Below the pieces are notes generated by a model. The model searched no databases, was not told the DNA's origin, and worked only from the letters and a program-made list of their open reading frames with translations. From positions 620,001 through 684,000 of the forward strand of contig NC_081340.1 of the NCBI RefSeq assembly GCF_022539665.2: DNA of 64,000 nt, written 5' to 3'. Below are positions 43,630 to 54,198 of this stretch, piece by piece. The position numbers were made by a program, and so were the translations under genes. The stretch's first letter is position 1, and each line of letters begins with the position of its first letter. This DNA comes from Daphnia carinata (taxonomy: Eukaryota > Arthropoda > Branchiopoda > Diplostraca > Daphniidae).

Positions 43630-44990
43630 CGTTGATCAGTTGCGAGTGTGGTCCCAACGTTCGAGACGTATTGACCTATATAGTCAAGCCTTTCTCTTGT
43701 AGTTTTAGAACTTTATTTTCCTAAAAGTTCGAGTTCAACACTAAGTCTCCGAGAGGTCACTCGATTGTTTCAACAGGTGTCAGTTTTCTTTCGTGTTGTC
43801 AGGAGGGGAATTATTTATTGCTGTGTAGGGTCGGGTAGCCTTCTTCCAAGGGCGCACAACGGTTCGTTTTTCTTTCGTTTCGTTTTAAAACTTAGATTTC
43901 TACTTTTATCAAATGGAGATAGGGAAAGAAGAAAAAGTGAAAGAAGAAAATAAGAAGCGTAGTGTTTCTACTAGTGAGTTAATTAGGCATAAATTGTGTA
44001 TATCAACTTGTGAGGGATTCGGTATATGGGAGTTGGCGGTGTGGCGTAATGCTATAGCTTCTTACTGTCACTTGGGAGCCTTAATTTCGAATCACGTCGT
44101 GACCTTGACTAAGAAAATTACTGGTAGATTCCTCTGGAGTTGTTGAGGTTAACTAATTCCTAATTACTATTCTGTGGGTGGATTAACAATAAATGTTAAA
44201 ATTTTATTTATCCTGTTTCGAATTTTCGAATAACGCTGGGTATTGAATTCGGTATTCCATATGGCTATATGGTTCGTTTATATAGCCTTCGACCACGGAT
44301 CGGAAGTCTCAGGTTCAAACCACGCTGTGATCATGACTAAAAATTTTACTGGTAGATACTTCAAGAGTTGCGTAGCTGATTAATTCATAACTATTTTACT
44401 GCGATTGAATTTTTATTAAATATTTTAAGTTTCTGGTTTGGGTTGAAATGGTTTTGATATATAAGATGGGGTGAAAATATATCTAGACGCCATAGCGACA
44501 CAGCTCTCGACCACCACTCGGGAGTCTCGTGTTCGAGCGTCGGCTAAGCCGTCATCGCAAACCCTAAATTGGAATATTTCTTTTTTTTTTTTTTTCTCTG
44601 CTTTCTAAAAATTAGAGTTGTGAAAAGCTTTGAAGGTCTTAGGTTCAAGCCTTGCCTCGGCTACTTTTGAAATACCCCTAAATCGATATGTTAGCTTTTA
44701 TTTCTGTCTATCTTATATTTCCCTTTTTTTTCATTCGCCTGTTTCATAGCGTCCCTGTATCTTAAATTTCGTCTTAAATAGTAATATAATGAAAGGTCGG
44801 CGGAGTTACTATGCATCCTACTGTGTTTATTCTATTTATGTTTGAGTAGAGAATATAATGAGAAGGGGGAAACAAAATTTGCGAGATAGAGTCCTATTCT
44901 ATGGGGAATAAACACATGTTTCTACTGGGGTGAGAGTAAATAAGGGGAAAGAAAAAAAATGTCTTATTGGTGGTCCTGATCCTTTCGTTT
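43630..44990. other. G2 spacer with tRNA-like B-box repeats on the plus strand
   Basis: Non-coding. Four T-arm/B-box-like strings occur in the same orientation on the plus strand: TTTCGAATCACG (about 44083), AGGTTCAAACC (about 44311), GTGTTCGAGCG (about 44530) and AGGTTCAAGCC (about 44640). The first two are followed by a shared stretch (TGAC...GACTAA-AAATT-TTACTGGTAGAT), showing they are duplicates. They run antisense to G2. They could be remnants of a tRNA-derived SINE array. Confidence 0.4.
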
Positions 44991-44999
44991 TCCGTTGTC

Positions 45000-45479
45000 T
45001 TAGTTTTGGATGGTGATAGGGTGGCGCCTCTGCCTTTTACGACCAGTGCCCCACTGGTCCGGCGACCAGTTGAAAAGAGGGGGGTGGCGCTTTCCTGGAT
45101 CCAAGTCCAGAATTTGCTTGAGGGTGGTGACTGCTCCTCCCCAATCTTCGGCGTAAAGATCGGCATTTAATTGACGGGTGAGCGCGGCCGTACGTTCCTC
45201 GATGCGGCGCTCGTAGCGTTGACGTTCCATGTCCCATGACTCCATGTCGTCGAGTTCCGGGGACTGAGGCGTCTGGCTAACGATGTTGGTAGGTTTTTCC
45301 GGAACGGGAGTCCAATCGTCGTAGATTGGGATGGCCACCATTGGTGCCATCGCTTTTCCGGCTTGCTCTTCGGCACTTCGGAAGTTGCCTGGGTTTGCTG
45401 ATTGGTTGAGTTGGCACACGGGTCCATCTTTACGGAAGTTTAAATTTGGAGCGCGATTTTGGTGAACTCGACTCAACAA
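45000..45479 (-). CDS. G2 accessory ORF 1
   Basis: Intact minus-strand frame, 159 codons open; the first ATG at 45350 gives MAPMVAIPIYDDW, about 116 residues, and an upstream spliced exon is possible. An acidic/proline N-part and charged helix (MERQRYERRIEERTAALTRQ) precede the family motif: W-G-G-A-V-T-T-L-K-Q, ILDLDPGKRHPPLFNW, then a basic end GRKRQRRHPITIQN. Homologous to 26047-26385 in G1 (shared charged helix, tandem W/A/L pattern and LDLDP). The nuclear-localisation-like GRKRQRR is visible. Confidence 0.7.
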   Translation of the reverse strand: MLSRVHQNRAPNLNFRKDGPVCQLNQSANPGNFRSAEEQAGKAMAPMVAIPIYDDWTPVPEKPTNIVSQTPQSPELDDMESWDMERQRYERRIEERTAALTRQLNADLYAEDWGGAVTTLKQILDLDPGKRHPPLFNWSPDQWGTGRKRQRRHPITIQN

Positions 45480-45574
45480 GTGTCAAAAACGTTGTTAAGT
45501 CCCTTTGAAATTTCTTGCTGTTAAATACACGTCGTTCGTTATGTGATCGTTGACTTTGTTTCGGAAAAACGCTT

Positions 45575-48545
45575 CTAATTTCTATAACGCATTGGTAGTC
45601 TTCGATTTTTTTGCGGGCGTCCGGTAGCATTTTGGGGTGGCAATACTTCAGGCTGATCGATGGCTGGCGCCACCTGTCGGGCCTCAGATTCCAAATTTAT
45701 GGTAACTACATTGTTTTCGGGAATCGGTGTTGGATTATGACGGTTCAACAATATGTCAGCTTCGATTGAGTTATCGTCAACCGAATCATGTATATCTTGA
45801 ATTTCGTCGTTGAGGCATAATGGTTGTTTACTGTTAGCGTTGGCGTCCATTTTCTCTTCTGCCATTTCCAATTCCACGGATTCCAATTCCGCATTTTCCG
45901 CATCCACAATTTTTAGTGGACTTACTTCCATATCCACGTTTTCCGATTCGCTTGTTGTTAGCTCCATATTTTCCATAGTTTCCATTGTTTGGGTGGAAAT
46001 CGATTTACGAAACCGATTCTCGAACTTCGAAGGCGTCTCGATAGGGGGACAATGTTCGTCTTTCCATAACATTGTTTCGTACAGGGGTTTTAGACGGTTA
46101 ACGTGAGTTCGTTGACAGATGTATGAATTATCAGCAATATCAACTGTATTATTGGAATAAACTTTTACAACTCTATAAGGACCTTTATATTTAGAGGTAA
46201 ATTTCCTACTATCGCCCTCTTTAACTACCCTAATATCTAATAATACTCTATCACCTACCATATACTGTTTTACATTCGCTCTTTTATTATATTGTTCCCT
46301 CTGACGTTTCCTTGCTTTTTCGCTCTCCTCACGGACGCGCTGGAAACTGTAACGCAAGCGTTCAGTCAAGTTACCTACGTAATCCGATGCGGAGGTAAAT
46401 GTTTTTGGGGAAGCCTTAAGGAATTCATTAATAGGTATATTGGGATCTCTACCGTGCAGTAAATAATACGGGGTTTCACATGTCGAAAAATGGACAGAAC
46501 TACGGTAAGCAAATAAAACATCATCCAGCATATCTTCCCAATTCTCATGCTCTCCATCTTTTAATTCCTTTCTCAACATTGTTGTTAATGTTCGATTAAA
46601 TCTTTCAGTTTCTCCATTACTAGCTGGATTATAAGCAGTTGTTAATTTTTGATCAATTTTGAATTTTTTACAGAAATAACGAAATAGCTTCGATGTGAAA
46701 TTGGTTCCACGATCAGAAAGAATAGCTTTAGGCATACCATGCCTAACTATAATTGTTTTATATACACATTCTGCTGTCGTCTGTGCTGTTTGATCCCTTA
46801 ACGCAACAGCTTCTACCCACCGGCTAAAATAATCGGTAATGACTAAAATATAACTACTTCCATTAGGTGAAATTGGCGTAATTGGGCCCAAAAAGTCCAT
46901 CCCAATGACTTGGAAAGGAGCTTTTGCTATTTCATGAGGATGCAACAATGCCCTATATGTTGAAGAAGTGTTGGCGGTGCACACCTCACAAGCCTGGCAG
47001 TATTCTTTAATTTCCTTTCTCATATTTGGCCAATAATAATGATTCTTTATTTTCAAATAGGTTTTATAAAAAGCAAAATGTCCGCCCATCGGTGCGTCAT
47101 GTAGTTCTTTGAGCACTAGATGGCGTAATGATGCAGGCAAGACTAACTGATGGTTGGTTTCGTTTCTTTTGCTATCGGCAGGTGGCAGCACGTGCCGGTA
47201 AAGTGTACCATCAATAACTTCAAAATAAACAATTTCTTTTACCCAATCTGGTTTAGATTGAAGAAAAGCTTCATCAAGATCTCCGTTATCCAAGTAATTA
47301 GGAATGGCTATGCAAAGGTTGTCTTCCAATTGTTTCTCACAAATTAAGGTAATATTCCTACTTGTTTGTATACCAGCTACTTTTAAGCGTGACAGGCAAT
47401 CTGCGTTTTGATGAACACGTCCCGGCCTATATTTTAATTCATAATTCGTTGCGGCCAATAGCATAGCCCATCTTCCTAATCTACCATTATTATCTTTTTG
47501 TTCTTTAAGCCATTGCAAAGGACGGTGGTCACTGATAATTTCAAAAGGTTTATCCAATAGATAATGCCTAAAATGCTTGATGGCATCTACGACTGCTAAG
47601 GCTTCCTTCTCTGTCGTGCTATAATTCGATTCTGCTTTTGTTAACTGTCTACTGGAGTAGGCTATGGGGTGTTCCTGGCCATTTTGAATTTGGGATAGCA
47701 CTGCTCCAATGCCGTAATCGCAGGCATCGGTGAAAAGGATAAATTTTTCATTGAAATTGGGGTAAGCAAGAACTGGTGGCGTTACTAGAGAATTGCGCAA
47801 TTTCTCGAAAGCAACTTGTTCCTCAGGTCCCCAACTAAAAGGCTTCCTGCTAAGATCTTTATGAGTCAAACGAGTTAACGGTTTGGCAATCGATTCAAAA
47901 TCCTTAATAAATCTTCTGTAGTATCCAGCTAATCCGAGAAATGATCTGACTTCGTCGACTGAAGTCGGTGTTTTATAATTGACTATTTTATCAATTTTGC
48001 TCGGATCAGGCTTAATACCATCGTTCGATATTACGTGACCTAGATAATTTACTGAACGTTTAATAAACTGGCATTTCTTGAGTTTCAATTTCAGATTGGC
48101 ATCCCGTAATAATTCAAAAATTTCTCGAATATCACGTAAATGATCTTCGAAAGTGTCGGAAAAGATTATAACATCATCCAAATAAACTAATGCTTTACTT
48201 CCTAAAACGTCTTTCAGTACGTAATTCATTAGCCGTTGGAATGTGGCAGGTGCATTGCATAAGCCAAATGCCATACGTTTAAATTCGTAGAGGTTGTTTT
48301 CTACTACAAAAGCTATTTTTTCGATAGCTGGATCATCCATTTGAATTTGCCAATAGCCTGAAGCTAAATCGAGGGTTGTAAAAAACTTCTTTCCATATAA
48401 ATTGTCCAATGTTTCGTCTATCCTAGGCATAGGGAATGAATCTTTTTTCGTAATACTATTTAATTTTCTATAATCCACACAAAATCTTACTTCTCCACAC
48501 TTCTTTTCTACTAAAACCACGGGCGAAGCCCATGGAGAATGTGAA
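45575..48545 (-). CDS. G2 pol: RT, RNase H, integrase, intact
   Basis: A single open frame of about 990 codons. RT has [32 protein letters not shown] and YLDDVIIFS. RNase H has LFTDACDYGIGAVLSQ, STTEKEALAVVDA and NADCLSRL. Integrase has an H2C2 finger (HDAPMGGH, CQACEVC), a DD35E core in MDFLGPITP, LSDRGTNFTSKL and NGETERFNRTL, and GPY/F-like KYKGPYRVVKVY. A long acidic linker is followed by the basic tail GRPQKNRRLPMRYRN. All catalytic acids are present, so this is the best-preserved gene of the element. It is separated from protease by an in-frame stop at about 48549, just before HSPWASP. Confidence 0.93.
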
Positions 48546-48549
48546 TATT

Positions 48550-49793
48550 AGATTACATCTGCATCAAGCATTTCTTGAATTTTATCATCTAATAATTTCC
48601 TTTGGTTATTTGTTACCAGACTTGCCGCGCCGATCAATTTTCCGATCTCGATCTCCGATCCGATCTTTTGAGTTTGATCGGATCGCCGATCAAGATCGGC
48701 CGATCATTTTTACCGATCTTTTTGTACGACATCTAACGCTCAAAATTTACACTATTTAACTTTGAATTGATCGAAGATCGGATCGGCGATCAATTTTTGA
48801 TCGCGATCGCGGCAAGTCTGTTTGTTACTCTGCATGGGCGTTGTCGAATGGGGCCTCGTCCTTGTGTATCAATCGTATGTTTTATAAGGTTGGTGTTTCC
48901 TAATTCTGAATCTTTGGACGCGAAGAAGTCGTGAAAGTCATCTAATAATTTCGAAAGCGGTTCTTGAAATTCGGAATCTACTTCTGTGATTAAAACTGGC
49001 TCAGTTACTGGTTTAGGATTATCTTCTAATTTCGCTAAAGAAATTTTTCCGATAATATTCCCAACTACTTCAATTACGCCTAATTTAGTGTTTCTAGGAA
49101 TTTTGATTTGATGTAGTGAATGATTCTTGACCAAAATGTTATAAGTTCCATCTCCCGATACATTGCCGATCAATTCTTTGACATAAATGCCTGCTGGCAG
49201 ATCTTTTGCTGGGGTAAATATAAACGCTGTATTTTGTGGGACATACGGAAATGAATCTTTCCTTTGCGCTGCAACTACTGTCGACGTCTGACGAAATAGC
49301 TTCGTCTTTTTGACCGTAGCAACTGCCATGTCGGGTACCTCAGAGATGGCTGATCCCTGCTCATCCCTCGCTAGGTAAATTCTCCTGGTTTCTCCGTCAA
49401 GCCGAAATCCGTGCTTCTGGATTGCATTCCATCCAAGGATACAGTCCACAGAAACACCATTAGTAACAATAAATTCTTGCTCAAAAACTGTTTCTCCGTA
49501 TCGTACGGGTAAAATAACTCTTCCCAGCGTATGTAATTTCTTCTCCCCTACATCATATAAATCGAAGTCAAGCTGACTGCAGATCACCTGACCTCTAGGA
49601 GGTAACTTATTAAATAATCTCTCATGGATAATACTTTTAGATGCGCCTGTATCAAATAATGTTTGTAACGGGATCTGAAAAATTTTCAATGGAATTCTAG
49701 GGGTCGATTCATTCGTAATAGTGGTTAATTTTGCGACTTGTCGGGGTTTAATATGAGGCTCGTTATCAACTAACCCGAAGCTACAGTTGATAG
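48550..49793 (-). pseudogene. G2 protease, interrupted by MITE
   Basis: Aspartic protease: PLQTLFDTGASKSIIHE (active-site DTGA) and CILGWNAIQKHGF, read from the first ATG at 49689. The frame opens near 49793 and continues to GRGPIRQRPCRVT, where the 204-bp element at 48617-48820 breaks it. Beyond the insert, QMLDADVI-type sequence leads to a TAA stop immediately before RT. Confidence 0.8.
48617..48820. mobile_element. 204-bp hAT-like MITE built of GATCGG repeats
   Basis: The terminal repeats are CAGACTTGCCGCG and its complement. The 8-bp duplication TTTGTTAC lies at 48609-48616 and 48821-48828. CAG...CTG ends with 8-bp duplications are the hAT signature. Most of the body is reiterated GATCGG/CCGATC in both orientations, such as CCGATCTCGATCTCCGATC. 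No ORF. Comparison with G1 shows it is an insertion into the protease-RT linker. Confidence 0.93.
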
Positions 49794-52588
49794 CTACTGG
49801 TTTCCCTGGTGTTGAGGGGGCCCTGGAATATTAGGTCTTTGCGAATTCCTATATTTTAGACAAATATTAGACTTATGCCCAATTTCTCGACAGGAATAGC
49901 AGATTGGAGGCTGGGTTTGTTCCAGAGTGTGACGCTGAAATTGACGACAATTGGACTGAGTGTGACCGCGGTAACCACAAAAATTACAAGTTATGATCTG
50001 CTGACCTGACCTGTTATTATTATTATTGCTAGGTGGCCTCGAGAAAGTGGACGCAACTGGCGTCGGTCTGTTTGGAAATCGAGAAGGTTGGTGTTGGTAA
50101 GGGTTAGGATTAAAATTATTATTATTATAATTATTAATGGAACGATGCTGGGGAGGCCTCCAGTTTCTGTCTTGATTAGCGTTATTCGATTGGAATGAAA
50201 CATGTTTCCTATCAGGAGTGCCTGGTGTGGCCGGAGAGTAATCTTTCCTATCTTGCTGGAGTCGTTTAACAGCCTGTACGAGTTCGTGAAGAACATCCTT
50301 AATCTCAACTTTATCCGACTTTGGATTATCCCCTTGCTTATGGCTATGGCGAATATTGGCAACGGCACTGCTTACAATTTCTTTCTGGTCACTTAACATT
50401 TGCTTAAGTTCTTTTAATTCCGAATGTTTTGTGCTAAATGACTCGTCAATTGCCCTTACAAATTCATGCTTCTCATTGTCTGTTTCCAAGGCTTCCAGCC
50501 GAACGGCGTAAGCGCGAGTTGCTGCTACGAGCTCGTGAAAATCTTTGAATTTCTTATATCTGACCTTAGCTTGCAATTTGGAATCCAATCCTTCGATAAA
50601 TTTCTGCATGAGAATAACTGCGAAAGATTTTTCCAAATAGCCATCAGGATATGCCTTTTTAAAAATTTCCTGTAGACGATTAGCATAATCTACAATTTTT
50701 TCTCCAGGTTTACGTTTAGCTTTATTGAATTTCTTAATGTATACACCAACATCTTCATCCCCGTGAAAGTGATCGAGCAAAGCCGTTTTAATGGAATCAT
50801 AGTCGTATGGATGTTTTTTAATTAAGGTTTGTATGAGTGAAAAAGCTTTATCTGTTAATTTTGCTCGCATCATCTGAATAATTTTCCCTTCAGACCATCC
50901 TGCCCCATCAACTATACTCTCAAAAGATTCTAGCCAAGAGTCAAAGCGAGTAATTGGACTACCGGGAAAGGGAGGAAGTAATTGTAATCGTGAAAAGGTA
51001 TGCTGGTTGTTTTGTAAATAATTTAAATCGTTTACTGTAGCTGCCCTGGTAGGGGAATAAGAGTAAGCCATATTGTTGGTAAAAAAAGTTATAGGAGAGT
51101 TTGGAGCCCTGTGATGGTGAGATTGCGCGGCGCCCGGAATGCGGTTCGAAACTGGCCGGGATTCGCCAATATTGTTGTCGATCAGCGGTATCGACGGTTT
51201 CGGAATCGTAGTCGTTCTGTCTTGCGCTTGTCTATCTGCTGTGATGATGTCGGACAAGTTGGGGTGATCTACAGCTCTTCCTGGGTTTGCCGAATGGACG
51301 ATAGCAACTGTTTCAATTGTTTGGCAGTCTGGGTGAGGACGTCTTTGGTGATTGTCGATAGCTGCTTGTGGCACGGTCTTGCCACTCTCCGGAAGTGGGT
51401 CAATCTGTTCCCGAGGAGTATCAGTTCGGGTAACAGTGATTCCAAGCTGGTGATTGATTGTAGTTTCCTTATGAACGAGAGTAGGTTTAGTATGGCCGTG
51501 AGAAGAGTCAGTTGGAATTCCAACAAGGTTTTCTCCAGGTGGATCGAGAATTCGAACGTTTCCAGGATCAGAAACTCGTATTGCCTCTCCTCCTCGCTGA
51601 TTTGCGTCGTCGCTCTCGGCACAAAGCCGAAGAGGGTCGTGTCCTTCGCTGGTACGAGCGTCTGCAGTTCCTCTATGCTGTACGTTTGTCCTAACAGGAA
51701 CGTCGTAAACTGCCTCGCATACGTCGTAAAGGACGTCGTCAACTCGGACGCCTGTTGATCCGCCTTCCGCGTCGTCCGCTTTATCTGCTCGCTGGCCCTC
51801 ACTTCTTGAATCACAGCTAAGTATTTCAGGAATATTGTTGGCGTCTCCACGTCCGTCAGCAACTGCGTTTTGCCCAGGGGGCGGTCTCTCAGCCCGAAAT
51901 CGTTCAGTAGCCGGTTCAGCTGGTCCCAAATTTTCGGGTCGTGTGACTGGAAGTCCAACACCCTCTCCTTCAGGCACTTGAGTGCTAATATCAGGGACGG
52001 AATCGGACTCGACGGCGTCGGAAATACTTTGGATGGATTGCTCTGGACCTCGTGGTATAGGTGATGGAGACTCAAGTTGAGGTGATCGTCCATTCACTGG
52101 GCTTTTCTTTTGGAAGAAGCTTAAAAGAGTACTCGAGAGGAGACTAGCCTTTGATTCGCTTTTCGTAGGTGATTTTGGAGGAGAAGGACGAGAAAAGAAC
52201 TTAGCATAAACCGATCGTGGACGTTGAGTGGCTGCAGCAGTAGATTTAGCACGTGCACCAGTTGTTTTAGTGGTGGGTTTAACGAACGGAGCCACTTCCT
52301 CATAAGCAGGATTCGACCGTAGTTTACTTAACTCAGTATTATCTGTCTGCAATTTAGGTTTCGAAACGGCAGAAGCAGACTTCTTACCGGCTTCAGTTTC
52401 TGTTTCTGACGCTTTACAGCCCTGAACTTTGTCTAACGTGGACGAAGGGCGATCGGATAGTTTCTCAAAATCAATTACTTAGCAACCGTTTCGTCGGAGA
52501 TTTGTACCACTGGCGTTAGGGGAACAAGGGGGGTGCTTACAGGCGTGCGAGGTATCTTAGGTCCGCCATAAATAACATCATCCGTCAT
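49794..52588 (-). CDS. G2 gag
   Basis: From ATG 52588 (MTDDVIYGGPKIPRTPVS, homologous to the G1 start) the first block ends at a frame change near 52480. The rest is one open frame, 52352-49794 (852 codons). Regions: S/T/P/K-rich N-terminus; P/E/R/D-rich low-complexity section (about residues 85-420) that overlaps the helical ORF; capsid-like part (RFDSWLESFESIVDG, HFHGDEDVGVYIKKF, KPGEKIVDYANRLQEIFK); asparagine-rich linker; two CCHC knuckles (CNFCGYRGHTQSNC, CYSCREIGHKSNIC). Length is well over twice a usual Gypsy Gag because of the overlapped section. Confidence 0.85.
51269..52093 (-). CDS. G2 overlapping helical ORF inside gag, intact
   Basis: 274 codons from ATG 52093 to the stop at 51269, wholly inside gag and +1 to it. 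The protein is leucine-rich and predicted all-helical by composition: MDDHLNLSLHHLYHEV, DFQSHDPKIWDQLNRLL, TIFLKYLAVIQEVRAS, LFGFVPRATTQ, IHLEKTLLEFQLTLL. It ends in glutamine-rich helices. In G1 the same protein (19443 onward) aligns without gaps over the first 66 residues with about half of the residues identical. The gag frame over the same bases shows only about one third identity and is low-complexity. That supports this frame being the one under selection. No known domain recognised; translation could use leaky scanning, re-initiation or frameshifting. Confidence 0.75.
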   Translation of the reverse strand: MDDHLNLSLHHLYHEVQSNPSKVFPTPSSPIPSLILALKCLKERVLDFQSHDPKIWDQLNRLLNDFGLRDRPLGKTQLLTDVETPTIFLKYLAVIQEVRASEQIKRTTRKADQQASELTTSFTTYARQFTTFLLGQTYSIEELQTLVPAKDTTLFGFVPRATTQISEEERQYEFLILETFEFSIHLEKTLLEFQLTLLTAILNLLSFIRKLQSITSLESLLPELILLGNRLTHFRRVARPCHKQLSTITKDVLTQTAKQLKQLLSSIRQTQEEL

Positions 52589-52608
52589 TGTGGTTGAGTT
52601 CGAGAAAC

Positions 52609-52619
52609 CGCTGCCACCA
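52609..52619 (-). other. G2 primer-binding site
   Basis: The complement reads TGGTGGCAGCG, 3 nt inside the 5' LTR, exactly as in G1. Confidence 0.7.
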
Positions 52620-52622
52620 TAA

Positions 52623-53351
52623 TGTAAAGCATCTTCCCGTGTGGGAAGATGGACTTTACGGATTAAGACAATAAATGTAAATTGAACTCGAGGCGTTTTA
52701 CCCACAATGACGTATGCGTTTATTGTAAGCTAAGACATAAGAATTAAAAAGGTAAGAGAACAAAAGATAAGAAGAAACATTCGGGAAAACAGTTAAAAGA
52801 AAGAACAAATAGACATGGGGTCTTACCGTGAACTCACGAGTGAAAGAATGGAAGAAAACGACACAAGGCGAACTTGGATTTCAGCTTCCACACGAGCGAT
52901 ACACAGCAAGAGTTCAGATTCGTAAGAATCTGACAATCAATGTCCGGGATAGCTCGGGACAAGAACGAATTCTAACTCAAAGTTTAGGCAAGGAAACATA
53001 AAGCAAGACACAATACTACTCAATAAAGCGGGGAAGATTGACTTGACGACTATTTGGCACGGCTGCAACTACTTGTCTGATTTCCGTCAACTGCTAGGTT
53101 CATCACGAAACTTTGCATACTACAAGAGTGGCGTGATTGGGCGGAGCTTGTGCATTCACGCGGCAGCCAATTAAACGATGCCGTTTGATGTGGCGTGATG
53201 TTGAGGCGTATCGTCTGCGTGAGTCAGCTGCAGGTGTTCATTTGGGTCAGCTGCACTGCTATATAGTGTTGCAATTGCCATGTCTAGACTTGCGTTTACT
53301 ACTGAAGCAAAAGCGAGAAAAAGTTAAAGTAATATGTTCGGCTTCGTTACA
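52623..53351 (-). repeat. G2 5' LTR
   Basis: 729 bp; pairs with 39374-40106. Differences include single-base indels in T and A runs and several transitions. ATCG target duplication follows at 53352-53355. Confidence 0.95.
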
Positions 53352-54198
53352 ATCGCTTTTAGCTCGAAACGATTCAAGGCTTTTAATTTTCAAATCTTGC
53401 AAACCCTTAGAGTTTGACCGTTTTGTTCGGTCATTCACTGGCAGCGTTTCAAAATATAAACACCACGAATTGAGATAAATATTGTATTATTTGTTGTTTC
53501 CCGTTTTTCATGGAATATTAAAGGAAAACTTCTTTAATCACGCTATGCTTTTGCAAAAAGGAATGTTGTTGCTTGGCGGTTACAATCCAAATCCTGTCCC
53601 TCAAGAAGATATTGTCATGGCATCCACTATTTTCAAGAAATATGCAACAGATCACCACAAAAAATTTTATTTTTCTATTAGATTTTCAACGCACGAAACA
53701 ATTCACATTCCAGAAGATGCTCAAAATTACAGTTCTGGAGTTGAATGCCTATCTGCTTTTGCTTTTGAAAATTTCAATCGTGTATTCCGTGACATTTTGC
53801 GATCCGGATACTTACCAATCGAGCAAATGGTAAACCGCCTAATTGAAAGAAGTAAATTCATTGTACCTACCAATGCGGATGGTATTATTTTAACAGAATT
53901 TGAGGAACTTGTAAGGGAAGCAGAGAAATATAATTTAGCCAACAACGAAAAAAACATTGTCTTAAACTTCATAGAAACCACCCGTGGTAAAAAGAAATTA
54001 ATATTTCCAAAGTTTACAATAACAAACCAGTTTCCAAATAATGTGTGCTTATTAAAGAACGGATCCATTATTGTGTGTACGGACATATTGGAAGAACCGG
54101 AACAAAGTAATCAATTTTTATTAATTGGTTTTATACTGATAATGCTCATTTTTTGTAATACAATGTATTATGCAGATATAAAAATTCATTTTACCTAA
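53352..54198 (+). pseudogene. Gene B, CACTA-like transposase, 3' part
   Basis: Continuation of the transposase after the G2 insertion. Positions 53353-53476 read LLARNDSRLLIFKSCKPLEF then DRFVRSFTGSVSKYKHHELR, and 53482-54198 continue with LFPVFHGILKENFFNHAMLL. This is the C-terminal KPLEFDR...ELRQFLLY-type region of animal CACTA-like transposases. It passes ENFNRVFRDILRSGYLP to a hydrophobic end at 54198. A stop at 53476-53478 and the frame step to 53482 show decay or a small intron. Confidence 0.75.

Larger units (their letters stand above)
39374..53351 (-). mobile_element. Gypsy element G2, full-length with env-like gene
   Basis: A complete 13,978-bp LTR retrotransposon on the minus strand, with 4-bp ATCG duplications on both sides. 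Removing it restores a continuous reading of gene B. Order in element sense: LTR, PBS, gag with overlapping ORF, protease, RT/RNase H/integrase, two accessory ORFs, long spacers, env-like gene, polypurine tract, LTR. It is a diverged relative of G1 (same order, PBS and PPT; different LTR text). The two LTRs differ at roughly ten to twelve places including small indels, so G2 appears older than G1. A small hAT-like element has entered between protease and RT. Confidence 0.95.

Noticed and set aside
48617-48820. GATCGG array read as a CRISPR-like or satellite repeat
   Set aside because: 8-bp target duplications and CAG...CTG inverted ends identify a hAT-like MITE.
51111-51758. 215-codon plus-strand ORF opposite G2 gag
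   Set aside because: It lies across the doubly coding section of gag, where both minus frames are open; the antisense opening follows from that composition.
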